Assembly: GCA_036443405.1 (NCBI GenBank) | Contig: JAZFYD010000069.1 | Location: 1 to 33,331, forward strand | DNA length: 33,331 nucleotides | Direction: 5' to 3' | From: JAZFYD01 sp036443405 | GTDB taxonomy: Bacteria; Planctomycetota; PLA2 | Shown here: one piece after another, positions 14,873 through 23,527 of the stretch | How positions within the stretch are numbered: position 1 is the stretch's first letter | How the letters are laid out: every line of letters begins with the position of its first letter | Notes under the pieces: model-generated | Seen by the model: the letters and a program-made list of their open reading frames with translations, nothing else | Databases searched by the model: none | Told to the model about the DNA's origin: nothing | Position numbers and translations under genes: made by a program

Positions 14873-16141
14873 ATGATCCGGTCACGCGCGATCACCTCCC
14901 TGCTCGGCCTCCTCGCACTCGGGGGCGCCCTCGCCGGCTGCCGCAACGCACCGGCGGAGAGCCTGGAGGACCTCGAGGCGCGCGCGGAGGTCGCCGACCG
15001 GGTGGTCGCGACCCTCGATCGCCAGCACCACTACTTCCGGAGTCCCAACGGCCGGCAGAGGTTCGCGGACCAGGCTCAGGAGATCGCCCGCACCGAGGAG
15101 GACCCCGCCGGGTTCTACCGCGCCCTCGCGCACGCTCTCGCGACACTCAACGAGGGGCACACGACGCTGGTCAGCTCGCCCGAGGTTCCGTTCCTCGAAA
15201 CGGTCCCCCCGGCCGCGCTGGTCGAGGCCGAAGGCGAAATCGTCGTGGCGGGCGCCGCCCCCGGGCTGGAATCGGGCGGCCTGGCCCCCGGTGACGTGAT
15301 CCTGGAAGTCGACGGTTTCCCGGCCAAACAGGTCCTTCGAGAGCGAATCGAGAAAACACCGGGCTCCACGGCGCACGGCCGCCGGGCCCGGGCCGTAGCG
15401 AACCTGCTCGCCGGCCCGACCAACCGCCCCGCCCGCGTGAAGATCCGCCGCAGCGACGGCACGATTCGCGAGGCCTATCCGCTCCGATTCCTGCTGGACG
15501 ACGGCGGGATGGACCGGTTCCGATTCGGATTCCTGAGCGAACGGGTCTCCGCGGTCCGCCTTGATCTCGCGACGGGCTATCTGTCGCTCCCGGAATTCCA
15601 AAAGGAGCACCTGGAGCGGTTCGCCAAGGGGCTCGAAACCCTCCAGGCCTTGCCGCGCCTCGTGCTCGATTTGCGCGGCAACCCGGGCGGCAGCATTCGA
15701 ACGCTTCAGGAAATCGCGGGTCATTTCGTCGAGGAGGGCGCGCCGCTGGCGGTTCTACGCCGCGGCGAGAGCACCACGGCATATGCGGCCACCAGCTCCG
15801 AGCCCTTCTACAGAGGCGATCTGCGCATCCTCTGCGACGAACGCACCGGCAGCGCCGCCGAATTGCTGGCCGCGGCGCTCCGCGACCTCGGACGGGCCAA
15901 GATCTATGGCCGCAGGACGGCCGGTTCCACGCGGAGCCGCCAGACCATGCAGCTTCCCGGCGGGGTCCTTTTTCACTACGGCGGCTACGCCGTTTTCGAC
16001 CGGGCCGACGGAAGGCCGCTGGAGGGGATCGGTTTGGAGCCCGACAAGGTGGTGCCGATCGACCGAAATGCGGTTTCTGCGGGGGGTTACGGCGATCCGA
16101 TGCGGGATCCAGCGATCTTGGACGCTGCGGGCCTGAATTGA
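14873..16141 (+). CDS. S41-family serine peptidase lipoprotein with PDZ domain
   Basis: A 422-residue lipoprotein (LAGC, Cys23). The ATG at 14873 is preferred to ATG 14849 because it starts directly on the signal peptide. Residues about 28-100 form the S41 N-terminal helical cap with LNEGHTTL (His96). About 103-200 is a PDZ domain (LAPGDVILEVDG). The peptidase core from about 225 has LVLDLRGNPGG and the nucleophile Ser327 in RTGSAAE, with Glu330. The Lys used by CtpA-type members (FGKG) is not present: the matching stretch reads RRTAGSTRS. The His/Ser/Glu set fits the tricorn/IRBP-like subgroup instead. Substrate unknown; probably acts at the periplasmic side of a membrane. Confidence 0.85.
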   Translation: MIRSRAITSLLGLLALGGALAGCRNAPAESLEDLEARAEVADRVVATLDRQHHYFRSPNGRQRFADQAQEIARTEEDPAGFYRALAHALATLNEGHTTLVSSPEVPFLETVPPAALVEAEGEIVVAGAAPGLESGGLAPGDVILEVDGFPAKQVLRERIEKTPGSTAHGRRARAVANLLAGPTNRPARVKIRRSDGTIREAYPLRFLLDDGGMDRFRFGFLSERVSAVRLDLATGYLSLPEFQKEHLERFAKGLETLQALPRLVLDLRGNPGGSIRTLQEIAGHFVEEGAPLAVLRRGESTTAYAATSSEPFYRGDLRILCDERTGSAAELLAAALRDLGRAKIYGRRTAGSTRSRQTMQLPGGVLFHYGGYAVFDRADGRPLEGIGLEPDKVVPIDRNAVSAGGYGDPMRDPAILDAAGLN

Positions 16142-16254
16142 CGATTGAGCCCCGCCAACCTAAACTGTTCCGCCCTTCGACCCCCCTTTTCCGACGGGCT
16201 GGCAATGGGGCGCGAGGCACGGGTAAAGAGCGGATTTTGAGCCCGGGAGTGTCA

Positions 16255-17310
16255 ATGAAAATCACCGAGATTCCCTGCGACGGGTACGAGACGGTAGTGC
16301 GGTGTGATGACCCGGACAGCGGGCTGAAGGCCCTGATTTCCGTCCATGACACCACGCTTGGGCCGGCGCTGGGTGGCATGCGGATGTGGTCCTACCTGTC
16401 GGATCAGGAGGCGCTGACCGACGTCAACCGCCTCTCCAAGGGGATGACCTACAAGTCGGCCGTGGCGGACACCGGATTGGGCGGCGGAAAGTCCGTCATC
16501 ATCGCGAACAGCAAGACCGACAAGTCCGAGAAATTGTTCCGCGCCATGGGCCAGTTCGTGGCTTCGCTCGAGGGCAAGTACACCACCGCCGAAGACGTCG
16601 GCACCAGCGTCGACGACATGGTCATCGTCCGCCAGGAGACCAAGCACGTCACCGGGCTGCCCCGCGAGATGGGCTCTTCCGGCGACCCCTCGCCCTACAC
16701 CGCGCTCGGCTGTTTCCTCGGGATGCAGGCGTGCGTCGAGAAGGGCCTCGGCACGAGCGACTTCAAGGACGTGCGGGTCGCGCTGCAGGGCTGCGGCCAG
16801 GTCGCGCGCTACCTCGCCGGGCACCTCACGAAAGCCGGCGCGAAGCTGATCGTCGCCGACATCGTCAAGGAAAAGGCGCAGCTCCTGGTCGACCAATACG
16901 GCGCCGAGGTCGTTGCACCCGAGGACATCTACGATGTCGAGTGCGAGGTCTACGCGCCTTGCGCGCTGGGCGCGACGGTCAACGACGACACGGTCCCGCG
17001 GCTCAAGGCGAAGATCGTGGCCGGCGCGGCGAACAACCAGTGCCTCACCGTCGAACACGGCGACCGGCTTCGCGAGCGCGGTGTGATCTACGCTCCCGAT
17101 TTCGTCATCAATGCCGGTGGAATCATCAACGTCTCCGTCGAACTCGAGCCGAACGGCTACAACGAAGAGCGCGCCCTGGTGAAGGTGCGCAACATCCACG
17201 ACGCGGTGATGGACATCTTAAAGACCGCGGACGAGGAAGGCATCGCGACCAACCGCGCCGCCATCCTGCTCGCGGAGCGCAAGATCGCCGACGCGAAAAA
17301 GGCGAGCTGA
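16255..17310 (+). CDS. Leucine/valine-type (Glu/Leu/Phe/Val) dehydrogenase
   Basis: A 351-residue NAD-dependent amino acid dehydrogenase that interconverts branched-chain amino acids and 2-oxo acids. The ATG at 16255 follows a GGGAG site. The substrate-site lysines fit leucine dehydrogenase: Lys67 in GMTYKSAV and Lys79 in GLGGGKSVI. Further family motifs are TAEDVGT at 111-117, the dinucleotide loop GCGQVA at 179-184 with Asp202 after the second strand (NAD rather than NADP), and GAANNQ. Length agrees with LeuDH (about 360). Leu, Val and Phe specificity cannot be separated by eye. It is monocistronic in appearance: a 113-base gap upstream and the hairpin array downstream. Confidence 0.93.
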   Translation: MKITEIPCDGYETVVRCDDPDSGLKALISVHDTTLGPALGGMRMWSYLSDQEALTDVNRLSKGMTYKSAVADTGLGGGKSVIIANSKTDKSEKLFRAMGQFVASLEGKYTTAEDVGTSVDDMVIVRQETKHVTGLPREMGSSGDPSPYTALGCFLGMQACVEKGLGTSDFKDVRVALQGCGQVARYLAGHLTKAGAKLIVADIVKEKAQLLVDQYGAEVVAPEDIYDVECEVYAPCALGATVNDDTVPRLKAKIVAGAANNQCLTVEHGDRLRERGVIYAPDFVINAGGIINVSVELEPNGYNEERALVKVRNIHDAVMDILKTADEEGIATNRAAILLAERKIADAKKAS

Positions 17311-17312
17311 CC

Positions 17313-17485
17313 GTGTTGCTGGCCCAACGGCTGACGCCGCAGTGTTGTTGGCCCAACGGCTGACGCCGTTGGGGCGATTCGTTCGGAGCGTTTGCGATCT
17401 GGCGGCGCCAACGGATGTTAGTTTGGCCCAATGCGTGACGGCGTTGGAGCGTTTATTTTGCTGGCCCAACGCGTGACCGCGTTGG
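17313..17485 (+). repeat. Tandem array of four GGCCCAA...TGAC-loop hairpins
   Basis: Four related units share a GGCCCAA left flank, a TGAC loop and, in three of them, a GTTGG right arm. Hairpins: 17324-17339, with arms CCAACGGC and GCCG and a degenerate right arm; 17353-17372, CCAACGGC with GCCGTTGG; 17428-17447, CCAATGCG with GGCGTTGG; 17466-17485, CCAACGCG with CGCGTTGG. The stem changes GC to CG on both sides between copies, so pairing is kept while sequence changes. Units 3 and 4 are followed by RGCG/AACG and T-rich tails. A further decayed CCAACGG lies near 17408. The array fills the gap between the dehydrogenase and the next gene and may end transcription or act as a REP-like repeat. 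Confidence 0.75.
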
Positions 17486-17495
17486 AACGTTTTTC

Positions 17496-18641
17496 ATGTT
17501 GCGCGTAGTCCTGCTCGCCGCCGCCGTTGCCGTCGGATTCGTCGGCGGGCTGCTCTATGGAGAGCGCCAAGGCGCCTCCAGGATCGCCGAGCGGCCCCCG
17601 GCGAAGTTCGGCCCGGACATCACCCTTCCCAAGAAGCTGCCGGATACGCCCAAAAACGGCGAAACCCCGGTGGAAATCAGGGTCACCGTCCCGCTGCCCG
17701 ACGTCGAATACGCGGCCCGCACGCGGCCGAACGCCCCGCGAACCCAGAAGGAGCTCGCGGCGTTTGTCTACGCCTGCGCGGCGCGCGGGAAGGAGGCGGT
17801 CCCGCTGCTCCAGTCCCTCCTGGACTCCGGCCGCGACGCGAGGATCCGGAAGGTCTGGAAGTTCTCCCCCGATGGCGAGATGGACGGCTACGCGTCCCTT
17901 CGCGCGGCGTACCTGGAAGCCCTGAGGTCGATCGCGGGCGAGGACGCGGCCCAAGCTCTCGAGCAGGCTTACCGCGGTGCGAGCACGGAGGAGAGCTACC
18001 TGATCGCGCTGGCGCTCTCCGAGCGCGGACGGTACGGGTGGGCCGGCACGCTTTTGGATCGCGCGGACAAGTCCGGCGCACCCGCCGAAGCGATGCATCT
18101 TCTGCCCAAGATGGTCGCGCTCGCGGCCGGCGCCGAACCCGGCGAGACCGCGGCGCGTCTCGAAGCCAACGCGCCCCGCGGTGCATCGACCAGCGACCCG
18201 CGCGTGATGGCGACGGCGCTCGCACACATGCCGTTGCAAAACGCACTCGCGACCGCGGATCGCCTGCTTGCGGACCCCGACATCACGCTGCGGGCCAAGA
18301 CGCGCTATCTGAACTCGCTCCTGACCGGGCGGGCGGAGTTGGAAGCGATCCGGACCGTTCGCGTCGCGATCGAACGCGCCGGGACGAGTGAAGCGCTGCG
18401 CGCGGCGGCGGTCAACGACGCGGTGAAGTCCCGCGGGTTTCTAAACGACAAGCTCGCCTACCAGCACGCCCGCGCCAAGGGCAACAACGCCGCGGCGCAA
18501 GCCGCCCGCGAGCGCTTTGACCGGCGCGCCGAAGAGGTACGGGCGCTGATCGTGTCCGCATACGGTCCAGGCTCGACGAACCGCCGCGCCGAGGTCGCGC
18601 TGCAACGCCTGAAACGACTCGGCGAAGAACTCGATCGCTGA
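17496..18641 (+). CDS. Membrane-anchored alpha-helical repeat protein of unknown function
   Basis: A 381-residue protein with one N-terminal membrane anchor (VVLLAAAVAVGFVGGLLYG, residues 4-22). A Pro-rich stretch to about 70 is followed by about 300 residues of amphipathic helices resembling HEAT or armadillo repeats (VPLLQSLLDSG, ASTEESYLIALALSERG). No catalytic motif is visible. The orientation suggests a periplasmic scaffold. The ATG lies 11 bases after the last hairpin of the TGAC-loop array, so its translation start could be influenced by that structure. It converges with the parvulin-like gene. Confidence 0.7.
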   Translation: MLRVVLLAAAVAVGFVGGLLYGERQGASRIAERPPAKFGPDITLPKKLPDTPKNGETPVEIRVTVPLPDVEYAARTRPNAPRTQKELAAFVYACAARGKEAVPLLQSLLDSGRDARIRKVWKFSPDGEMDGYASLRAAYLEALRSIAGEDAAQALEQAYRGASTEESYLIALALSERGRYGWAGTLLDRADKSGAPAEAMHLLPKMVALAAGAEPGETAARLEANAPRGASTSDPRVMATALAHMPLQNALATADRLLADPDITLRAKTRYLNSLLTGRAELEAIRTVRVAIERAGTSEALRAAAVNDAVKSRGFLNDKLAYQHARAKGNNAAAQAARERFDRRAEEVRALIVSAYGPGSTNRRAEVALQRLKRLGEELDR

Positions 18642-18673
18642 CGCACGCACGCGCGGGCCGCCCGCAGCGCGAG

Positions 18674-19240
18674 CTACTTGGCGCGATACATCACGTGCCA
18701 ACCGTCGGGCAGCATTGCTCTTCCGTTGACCGCCGATTCGCGCATGCTGTGGGCGGCAACAACTGCGCCGCCGAGGCGCAGACCGAACGCGACGTCGCCC
18801 CAGCCGGTGTGCAGCTGTTCGCGCGCATACTCGCCCACCGGTTTGGGCTTTACCCCATAGTTCGTGAGGCTGTAAATGTAGGTGAGCTGCCCGGTCGCCG
18901 GGTGACGATGGTCGCTGTGGAATTCCGCCAGCTCCGTGAAGCTCATTCGCTCCGTGGTGAACTTGTGTAGCACCTCGTCGGCAAGCGCCTTGGCTTCCTC
19001 TTTCGTGCGCGTTGCTTTGATCTTGGAATCCGCGCCACGGAACGAGATCAAGATGTCGAGAATCACGACGCGGTCGGCATCGCCCGCGGTCCGGTATTCT
19101 TCGAAGCCCGTCTTCGCCAACGACGGGTCCCGCCTCTGGCGCGGGCGAGCAGATCCGCGGCCCGACGGAGCGGTCGGCGCCTCTTCTGTGCAACCAAAGA
19201 CAAGGAGCAAGCAGAGGAGAAGGGCTCGATGGAGTTTCAC
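18674..19240 (-). CDS. Parvulin-like (rotamase) lipoprotein
   Basis: A 188-residue lipoprotein (MKLHRALLLCLLLVFGC, Cys17) from a GTG that overlaps the preceding stop (GTGA). After a Pro/Ser/Arg-rich linker, residues about 55-188 follow the parvulin PPIase plan: ILDILISFRGADSKIKATRT with a helix KEEAKALADEVLHKF, FTELAEFHSD, the LTNYG loop, EQLHTGWGDVAFGLRLGG and the ending PDGWHVMYR. This matches the C-terminal domain of the large protein encoded just upstream, so the two may be paralogous partners. Whether it is an active prolyl isomerase or a chaperone-only remnant is unclear, because the strand sequence is divergent. Confidence 0.78.
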   Translation of the reverse strand: MKLHRALLLCLLLVFGCTEEAPTAPSGRGSARPRQRRDPSLAKTGFEEYRTAGDADRVVILDILISFRGADSKIKATRTKEEAKALADEVLHKFTTERMSFTELAEFHSDHRHPATGQLTYIYSLTNYGVKPKPVGEYAREQLHTGWGDVAFGLRLGGAVVAAHSMRESAVNGRAMLPDGWHVMYRAK

Positions 19241-22200
19241 TTGGTTCGGATGAGGACGTGATAACCGTCGGGAGCCTCCGCCTTGTGGAACTCACAGAGG
19301 GCGACCTCGCCTACGTCCAGACTGAGCGCGGTGCGCGATACGGCGCGCGGCAGCCGCGTAGAGCGAATCCAGCCCGTGTCGGCTGCGGTGACCGGCATGG
19401 TCTGAATGCGCAGCAGCGAGTCGCCTCCCGCCGATTTGGTTTCGTCGTGTTCACGTTGCAGCGCCTCGAAGTCGCCGCCGGCGCGCAACTTCTCGACGAT
19501 TCTGGACGCGAGTTTGCGCGCTTCCTCGCGGGTCCGGGTGGTCGCAGCCCGCGGAAGGCCCTTGAAACGCACGAGGATCTGACGGACCACGATACGCCGC
19601 TCGCCCGGCGCTTTCGCGCGCACCGGCGTCCGCGTCTTGAACCAAAGCAACCGGCCCTCGGGGCCGCGGTTCTTACCCTGTAGGCCGAGAGTCTCGCGGT
19701 TGTTGTTCACAAGCACATAGAGGTCGCCGACCGTATCGGCCGCCAAACCCTCAGCGACGCCGTATTTGGCACCGAGGCCGAGCGCGACATCCGTCAGATC
19801 GAAAAACCCCGCGGTCTTGGGCACGACCTTCGTGTCGACGCCGTCGCCATCGAGCGCAAATTCCGAGATCGAGCGATGAAAGCGGCTGAGAACCAGCAGG
19901 CGTTCCCCGCCCCCGTCCGGCAGCTCGATGAACGTCGCGCCCGTCTGATCGAGGCGGCGCGTGGGCAACACGGCCTCCCAGCGCTTCACGAGCGCAAACG
20001 GATCTTCCTCGACCGCGTACACGTGCGTCGCGGGCGGCTTGAGCGCCTTGATGCGCTTGCCCGTTCGCTCGCGGAACGCGTGCAGCAGAATCGTGCCGTC
20101 GCGTTTCGCTCGCACGGCGATGGATTCGAGGCCCATGTTGCCGCCGGCGTGAATGCTCGACTTCGCGCGACCGAAGACGTGGCCGAACGGACTCACGCGC
20201 AAGACGCTCGAGTCCCGCTCCGCCGCGATAAAGAAGTTGCCCGCATAAAACGCGATCCCTTCGAGATCCAAACGGCCCGGGTCCTTGAGCCGGAGCGGGA
20301 TGCGCGGAGACACGAGCACGCGCCGAGTGCGTTTGTCGAGCAACGCGCGATAAATCGACGGCTCCTTGTCCGAAACAAACGCGATCTGAGCGTACCGTGC
20401 GTCGCCGCCAAGCGTGGTGATGCCCGACGGATCGCGGATATCGGCGGGGATCCGCCACTCGCCCATGAAGTCATAGGTGTGCGAAAGGCCCTCGAGCACG
20501 AACGGAGCGCGGAACGGCCCCTTCGCGACACGCGCCCTGGCCGGCGCTGGCCTCGGCCGCGGCTTGAACTTGCCCTTGTTGCGCAACACGACAACCGTGT
20601 CGTCCCAACGGCAGGGCGCCACGAGGTCGTCGCGGCCGTCCCCGTCGAAATCCACGCGGCGAATGCGGCGCGCGCCCCAGCCGAGGAAGTAACGCTCGGG
20701 TTTCTCCAGGAACCGGCCCTTTCCGTCACCGAAAAAGATGTCGACAAACCCGTCGGGCGCGATCAGCGCCGCAAGATCCACGTGGCCGTCGCCGTTGAAG
20801 TCGCCGGTTTCGAGGTCCCAAACTTCTGGCCCCGTCTTCAGCCGTTGTTTCTCCTTCATGCCGCCGAGGCCGCCGACCCCGCGCAGGAGGTTCGCGTAGA
20901 CGATGACCGGTGCGCGCGCGTCCGCGGATGCGACAACGATTTCATCGACGCCGTCGCCGTTTAGATCCGCGCACACACACGCAACGGGCCGCGGCGCGAC
21001 CTGGCCAAATGTCTCCGGCTTGAAAAACGTCGCGCTGTGCCGCCCGCGAAGAACAACAATCGACTGCGAATCGACCACGACCAAGTCCGCGATGCCGTCG
21101 CCGTTCAGATCCCCCACGGCCAATCCGGACGGAGACGGTTTCCCGGTGCGCTCCTCATCAAGATCCCAGCGGCTGCCGCGCACGCGAAACCCGCCGTTGC
21201 CGTAGCCGTACTTGATTTCGATGTCGCGCGACGCCTGGCCGATGAGGACCAGATCGCCGATCCCGTCCTTGTCGATGTCAACCGCGCGGATGCGCGAGAC
21301 GAAATCGGCCGTCGCTGGATACGTCTGAATGGTCGCCTTGCGCTTCTCGGAAATGCTGACGGTGAAGATTCGCTGGTGCGGAAGGATGTTGGACGCGGCG
21401 ATCAACTCGGGCCGGCCGTCGAGGTCGAGATCTTCGACCGCCAATCCCCGGTGCAGGCCGCGACCGAGCGGCACCTGGAGCGGCTCGTCGTAGGCACCGA
21501 AATGGATGCGCACGCCGCCGAGGCAAGCGACGGCGAGATCCAGCCGGCCGTCTACGTCGAAGTCCGCGACGATCGCGTCGAGCGGCTCGCTTCCCGTCGG
21601 AACCGTGCGCGTGTCGAATGTCGGCCCGGAGAGCGAGGGACGCACGGGCTCGAACGGCCCGCCGGCTTCCTCCGCGATCTGGAACTCCGAGAATTCGAAC
21701 TTCGTCGGGCGCGACCGCTCGCGCAACCACCGGTGCCGAGCCGCGGACTCGGTGACCGTCGTGTGAAACGCGATCACCCGTCTCGGCACCGACGCCGACC
21801 CAACGCGATCGTAAACTTCGTACGTGAGGTTCGCCGATTCGACGTGGTCTTTGTCGACAAATCGGACGTTGGCGAGCTGGTGCGTAATCGGGTCCAGCAG
21901 GAACAGCCGGCGATGCCCGTACCGGTCCAGCGGCGTTGCGAGCACGTCGAACTTCGACACGCGCCGGTACTCGAGCGTCGCCGCGAGCTCCGTGTCCCGG
22001 ATGAACGGGAGCAGCGGAAACGGCTGGGCGAGCGTCTCGAGCATGTAGTAGTAGCCGAGCGTTGCAGGCACGTACGGACGGTAGCGCTCCGCGCCGCGAC
22101 CTCCGGGGTGCTCCACGAATCCGGCGGCGCCGTTGAACAACAGCCGTCCCTTTTCGCCGAAATCGATGCGCAGCTTGCCGCCGGACCACTGCGCCTGGCC

Positions 22201-22368
22201 GCGTTGCCCCTGAACCGTCACCTTCGCAGCGAGGTTTTGGACGGCGGCCGCGTCGCCGATCGCCTTTGCATGCGCCGCCAGAACCTCGGCCACACTGCCC
22301 TCCGCGCAGGCGGTCCCGGCGCAGGACACGAGCACGGTCAGGATGAAGCTGGCGGCGAAACGGAACAT
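19237..22368 (-). CDS. Large exported FG-GAP / phytase-like / parvulin fusion
   Basis: The product is 1043 residues from the ATG at 22368, chosen because it begins on a signal peptide (ending near GTACA); an in-frame ATG at 22416 is the alternative. Domains in order: 25-260, a beta-rich region without a named match; 265-600, FG-GAP/VCBS repeats with seven calcium-type loops at 269, 313, 364, 420, 468, 523 and 573 (DLNGDGIAD and variants); about 625-900, a beta-propeller-like region resembling esterase-like phytase (PDIRDPSGI-type start, LDLEGIAFYAG, NMGLESIAV); about 925-1043, a parvulin-like domain (ILVRFKGLPRAATTRTREEA, ending PDGYHVLIR). Probably a secreted or surface protein. It is the middle gene of a minus-strand set and is coupled to the small parvulin lipoprotein. 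Confidence 0.82.
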   Translation of the reverse strand: MFRFAASFILTVLVSCAGTACAEGSVAEVLAAHAKAIGDAAAVQNLAAKVTVQGQRGQAQWSGGKLRIDFGEKGRLLFNGAAGFVEHPGGRGAERYRPYVPATLGYYYMLETLAQPFPLLPFIRDTELAATLEYRRVSKFDVLATPLDRYGHRRLFLLDPITHQLANVRFVDKDHVESANLTYEVYDRVGSASVPRRVIAFHTTVTESAARHRWLRERSRPTKFEFSEFQIAEEAGGPFEPVRPSLSGPTFDTRTVPTGSEPLDAIVADFDVDGRLDLAVACLGGVRIHFGAYDEPLQVPLGRGLHRGLAVEDLDLDGRPELIAASNILPHQRIFTVSISEKRKATIQTYPATADFVSRIRAVDIDKDGIGDLVLIGQASRDIEIKYGYGNGGFRVRGSRWDLDEERTGKPSPSGLAVGDLNGDGIADLVVVDSQSIVVLRGRHSATFFKPETFGQVAPRPVACVCADLNGDGVDEIVVASADARAPVIVYANLLRGVGGLGGMKEKQRLKTGPEVWDLETGDFNGDGHVDLAALIAPDGFVDIFFGDGKGRFLEKPERYFLGWGARRIRRVDFDGDGRDDLVAPCRWDDTVVVLRNKGKFKPRPRPAPARARVAKGPFRAPFVLEGLSHTYDFMGEWRIPADIRDPSGITTLGGDARYAQIAFVSDKEPSIYRALLDKRTRRVLVSPRIPLRLKDPGRLDLEGIAFYAGNFFIAAERDSSVLRVSPFGHVFGRAKSSIHAGGNMGLESIAVRAKRDGTILLHAFRERTGKRIKALKPPATHVYAVEEDPFALVKRWEAVLPTRRLDQTGATFIELPDGGGERLLVLSRFHRSISEFALDGDGVDTKVVPKTAGFFDLTDVALGLGAKYGVAEGLAADTVGDLYVLVNNNRETLGLQGKNRGPEGRLLWFKTRTPVRAKAPGERRIVVRQILVRFKGLPRAATTRTREEARKLASRIVEKLRAGGDFEALQREHDETKSAGGDSLLRIQTMPVTAADTGWIRSTRLPRAVSRTALSLDVGEVALCEFHKAEAPDGYHVLIRTK

Positions 22369-22486
22369 ATCTGCGAAACGGGGAATTTGGCGAGGCGGCG
22401 TCAGTCTACCGCGCATCCGGTCGAGTGCGCGCCGGACGCCGCGCGGCAGCGTTCATCTGATCGAGTTTTCACATCCGACCGGGTCT

Positions 22487-23326
22487 TCACATCCGATCCG
22501 GCAAACGGAACTGTCTCTTGAAAGCCTTGTCCAGCGCCGAACGCGGGAGCAGGCGCAGGCTCAGCATCGTGAGCTTGGCGATTTTCGTGACGGCGTACCG
22601 CGATTTCGGACGCGCGGCGGTGGCCGCCTTGACGATCACCTCCGCGACCTCCTCGGGCGCGGCCGCGTGCTGCAAGAACTCCGCCTCGATTTCGTCCTGG
22701 TTTTCAAACAACTCCCCATAGGGGGATTCGGCGTCGTCCTTGTGCGGAGCGGCGTGCCTCATCGAGACATCGAAAAACTCGGTCCGGACCGGACCGGGCT
22801 CGATCAGAACGACCTTCACGCCAAACGGAGCCAGCTCCATGCGCATGGCATCCGACAACCCCTCGAGTGCGTGCTTGCTCGCACAGTACCAACCGAACAG
22901 CGGGTACCCGACGCGACCGGCGACGGACGACACGTTGATGATGCGTCCAGAGCGAGCCCGGCGCATCGCCGGCATCACCTTGGTTGCGAGATCGGCGGCG
23001 GCAAACACGTTGACCTCGAACTGATGGCGCGCGTCGTCCAACGAAACGCGCTCGACCGGGCCGGGCTCCGCGTAACCCGCGTTGTTCACCAACACGGCGG
23101 GAGCTTCGCCTGCGGCATCGACGACACGATCGCGCACCGCCTCGTCCGTGATGTCGCCGTCCACGACGACAGCACCGGTCTTCGATGCGATGGCATCCAG
23201 CCGGTCCCGCCGGCGAGCGGTGATCACGAGCCTCGCCCCGGCCGCGTGAAGCGCCAGCGCCGTGGCCGCGCCGATGCCGGCGCTCGCGCCCGTCACGATC
23301 GCGGTTTTACCGTCCAAGTTCGTCAT
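22487..23326 (-). CDS. Short-chain dehydrogenase/reductase (classical SDR)
   Basis: A 279-residue NAD(P)-dependent oxidoreductase. Cofactor loop TGASAGIG at 12-19, NNAG at 81-84, catalytic Ser near 133-134 (NVSSVAG), Tyr147 and Lys151 (YCASK). ARRRDRL after the second strand suggests NADP(H) preference. The C-terminal 60 residues (YAVTKIAKLTMLSLRLLPRSALDKAF) are amphipathic, as in SDRs that act on lipids or retinoids at membranes. The substrate is not recognisable. It is the first gene of the minus-strand set; 70-120 bases separate it from the large fusion gene. Confidence 0.92.
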   Translation of the reverse strand: MTNLDGKTAIVTGASAGIGAATALALHAAGARLVITARRRDRLDAIASKTGAVVVDGDITDEAVRDRVVDAAGEAPAVLVNNAGYAEPGPVERVSLDDARHQFEVNVFAAADLATKVMPAMRRARSGRIINVSSVAGRVGYPLFGWYCASKHALEGLSDAMRMELAPFGVKVVLIEPGPVRTEFFDVSMRHAAPHKDDAESPYGELFENQDEIEAEFLQHAAAPEEVAEVIVKAATAARPKSRYAVTKIAKLTMLSLRLLPRSALDKAFKRQFRLPDRM

Positions 23327-23477
23327 GGCGCCGGAGATCTTAGAGGCATTTCCGAGGAACCTGCCGCCGAAAACTGGCCCCGAGCCCGGACCGTCGTGAA
23401 ACCGGTCCCGTTCATCACCGGCTCGTCACCAACTGCGCTTTTGCATACGTCCGGATGAGGCGATATTCTTGCTATAG

Positions 23478-23514
23478 CTTCTTTAGGAAAGAAGGGCGCA
23501 GCGGCGCCCTTTTT
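23478..23514 (+). promoter_or_regulatory. Overlapping hairpins ending in a T-run: possible attenuator
   Basis: Hairpin 1 at 23478-23494 has arms CTTCTTT and AAAGAAG with an AGG loop. Hairpin 2 at 23492-23511 has arms AAGGGCGC and GCGCCCTT with loop AGCG, followed by T23510-23514. They share bases 23492-23494, so both cannot form fully together. Hairpin 2 looks like an intrinsic terminator but lies only 14 bases before the lipoprotein start at 23528, and no plus-strand gene ends upstream. A promoter could be TTGCAT at 23441 with GATATT at 23462. That layout fits a leader with a regulated terminator; it may also be only an mRNA 5' stabiliser. Confidence 0.5.
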
Positions 23515-23527
23515 CTGTTCCCGCCCA

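Noticed and set aside
17313..17485. CRISPR array
   Set aside because: Units are self-complementary, unequal in spacing, and lack uniform spacers or cas genes.
22468..22496. Direct repeat TTCACATCCGA, 18 bases apart, at the end of the SDR gene
   Set aside because: Only two copies of 11 bases, partly coding; no sign of a mobile element or operator.
19876..22521. Long plus-strand open frames opposite the large fusion gene
   Set aside because: Composition is Arg/Ala-rich shadow sequence and no motif is visible; the minus frame has signal peptide, repeats and domains.
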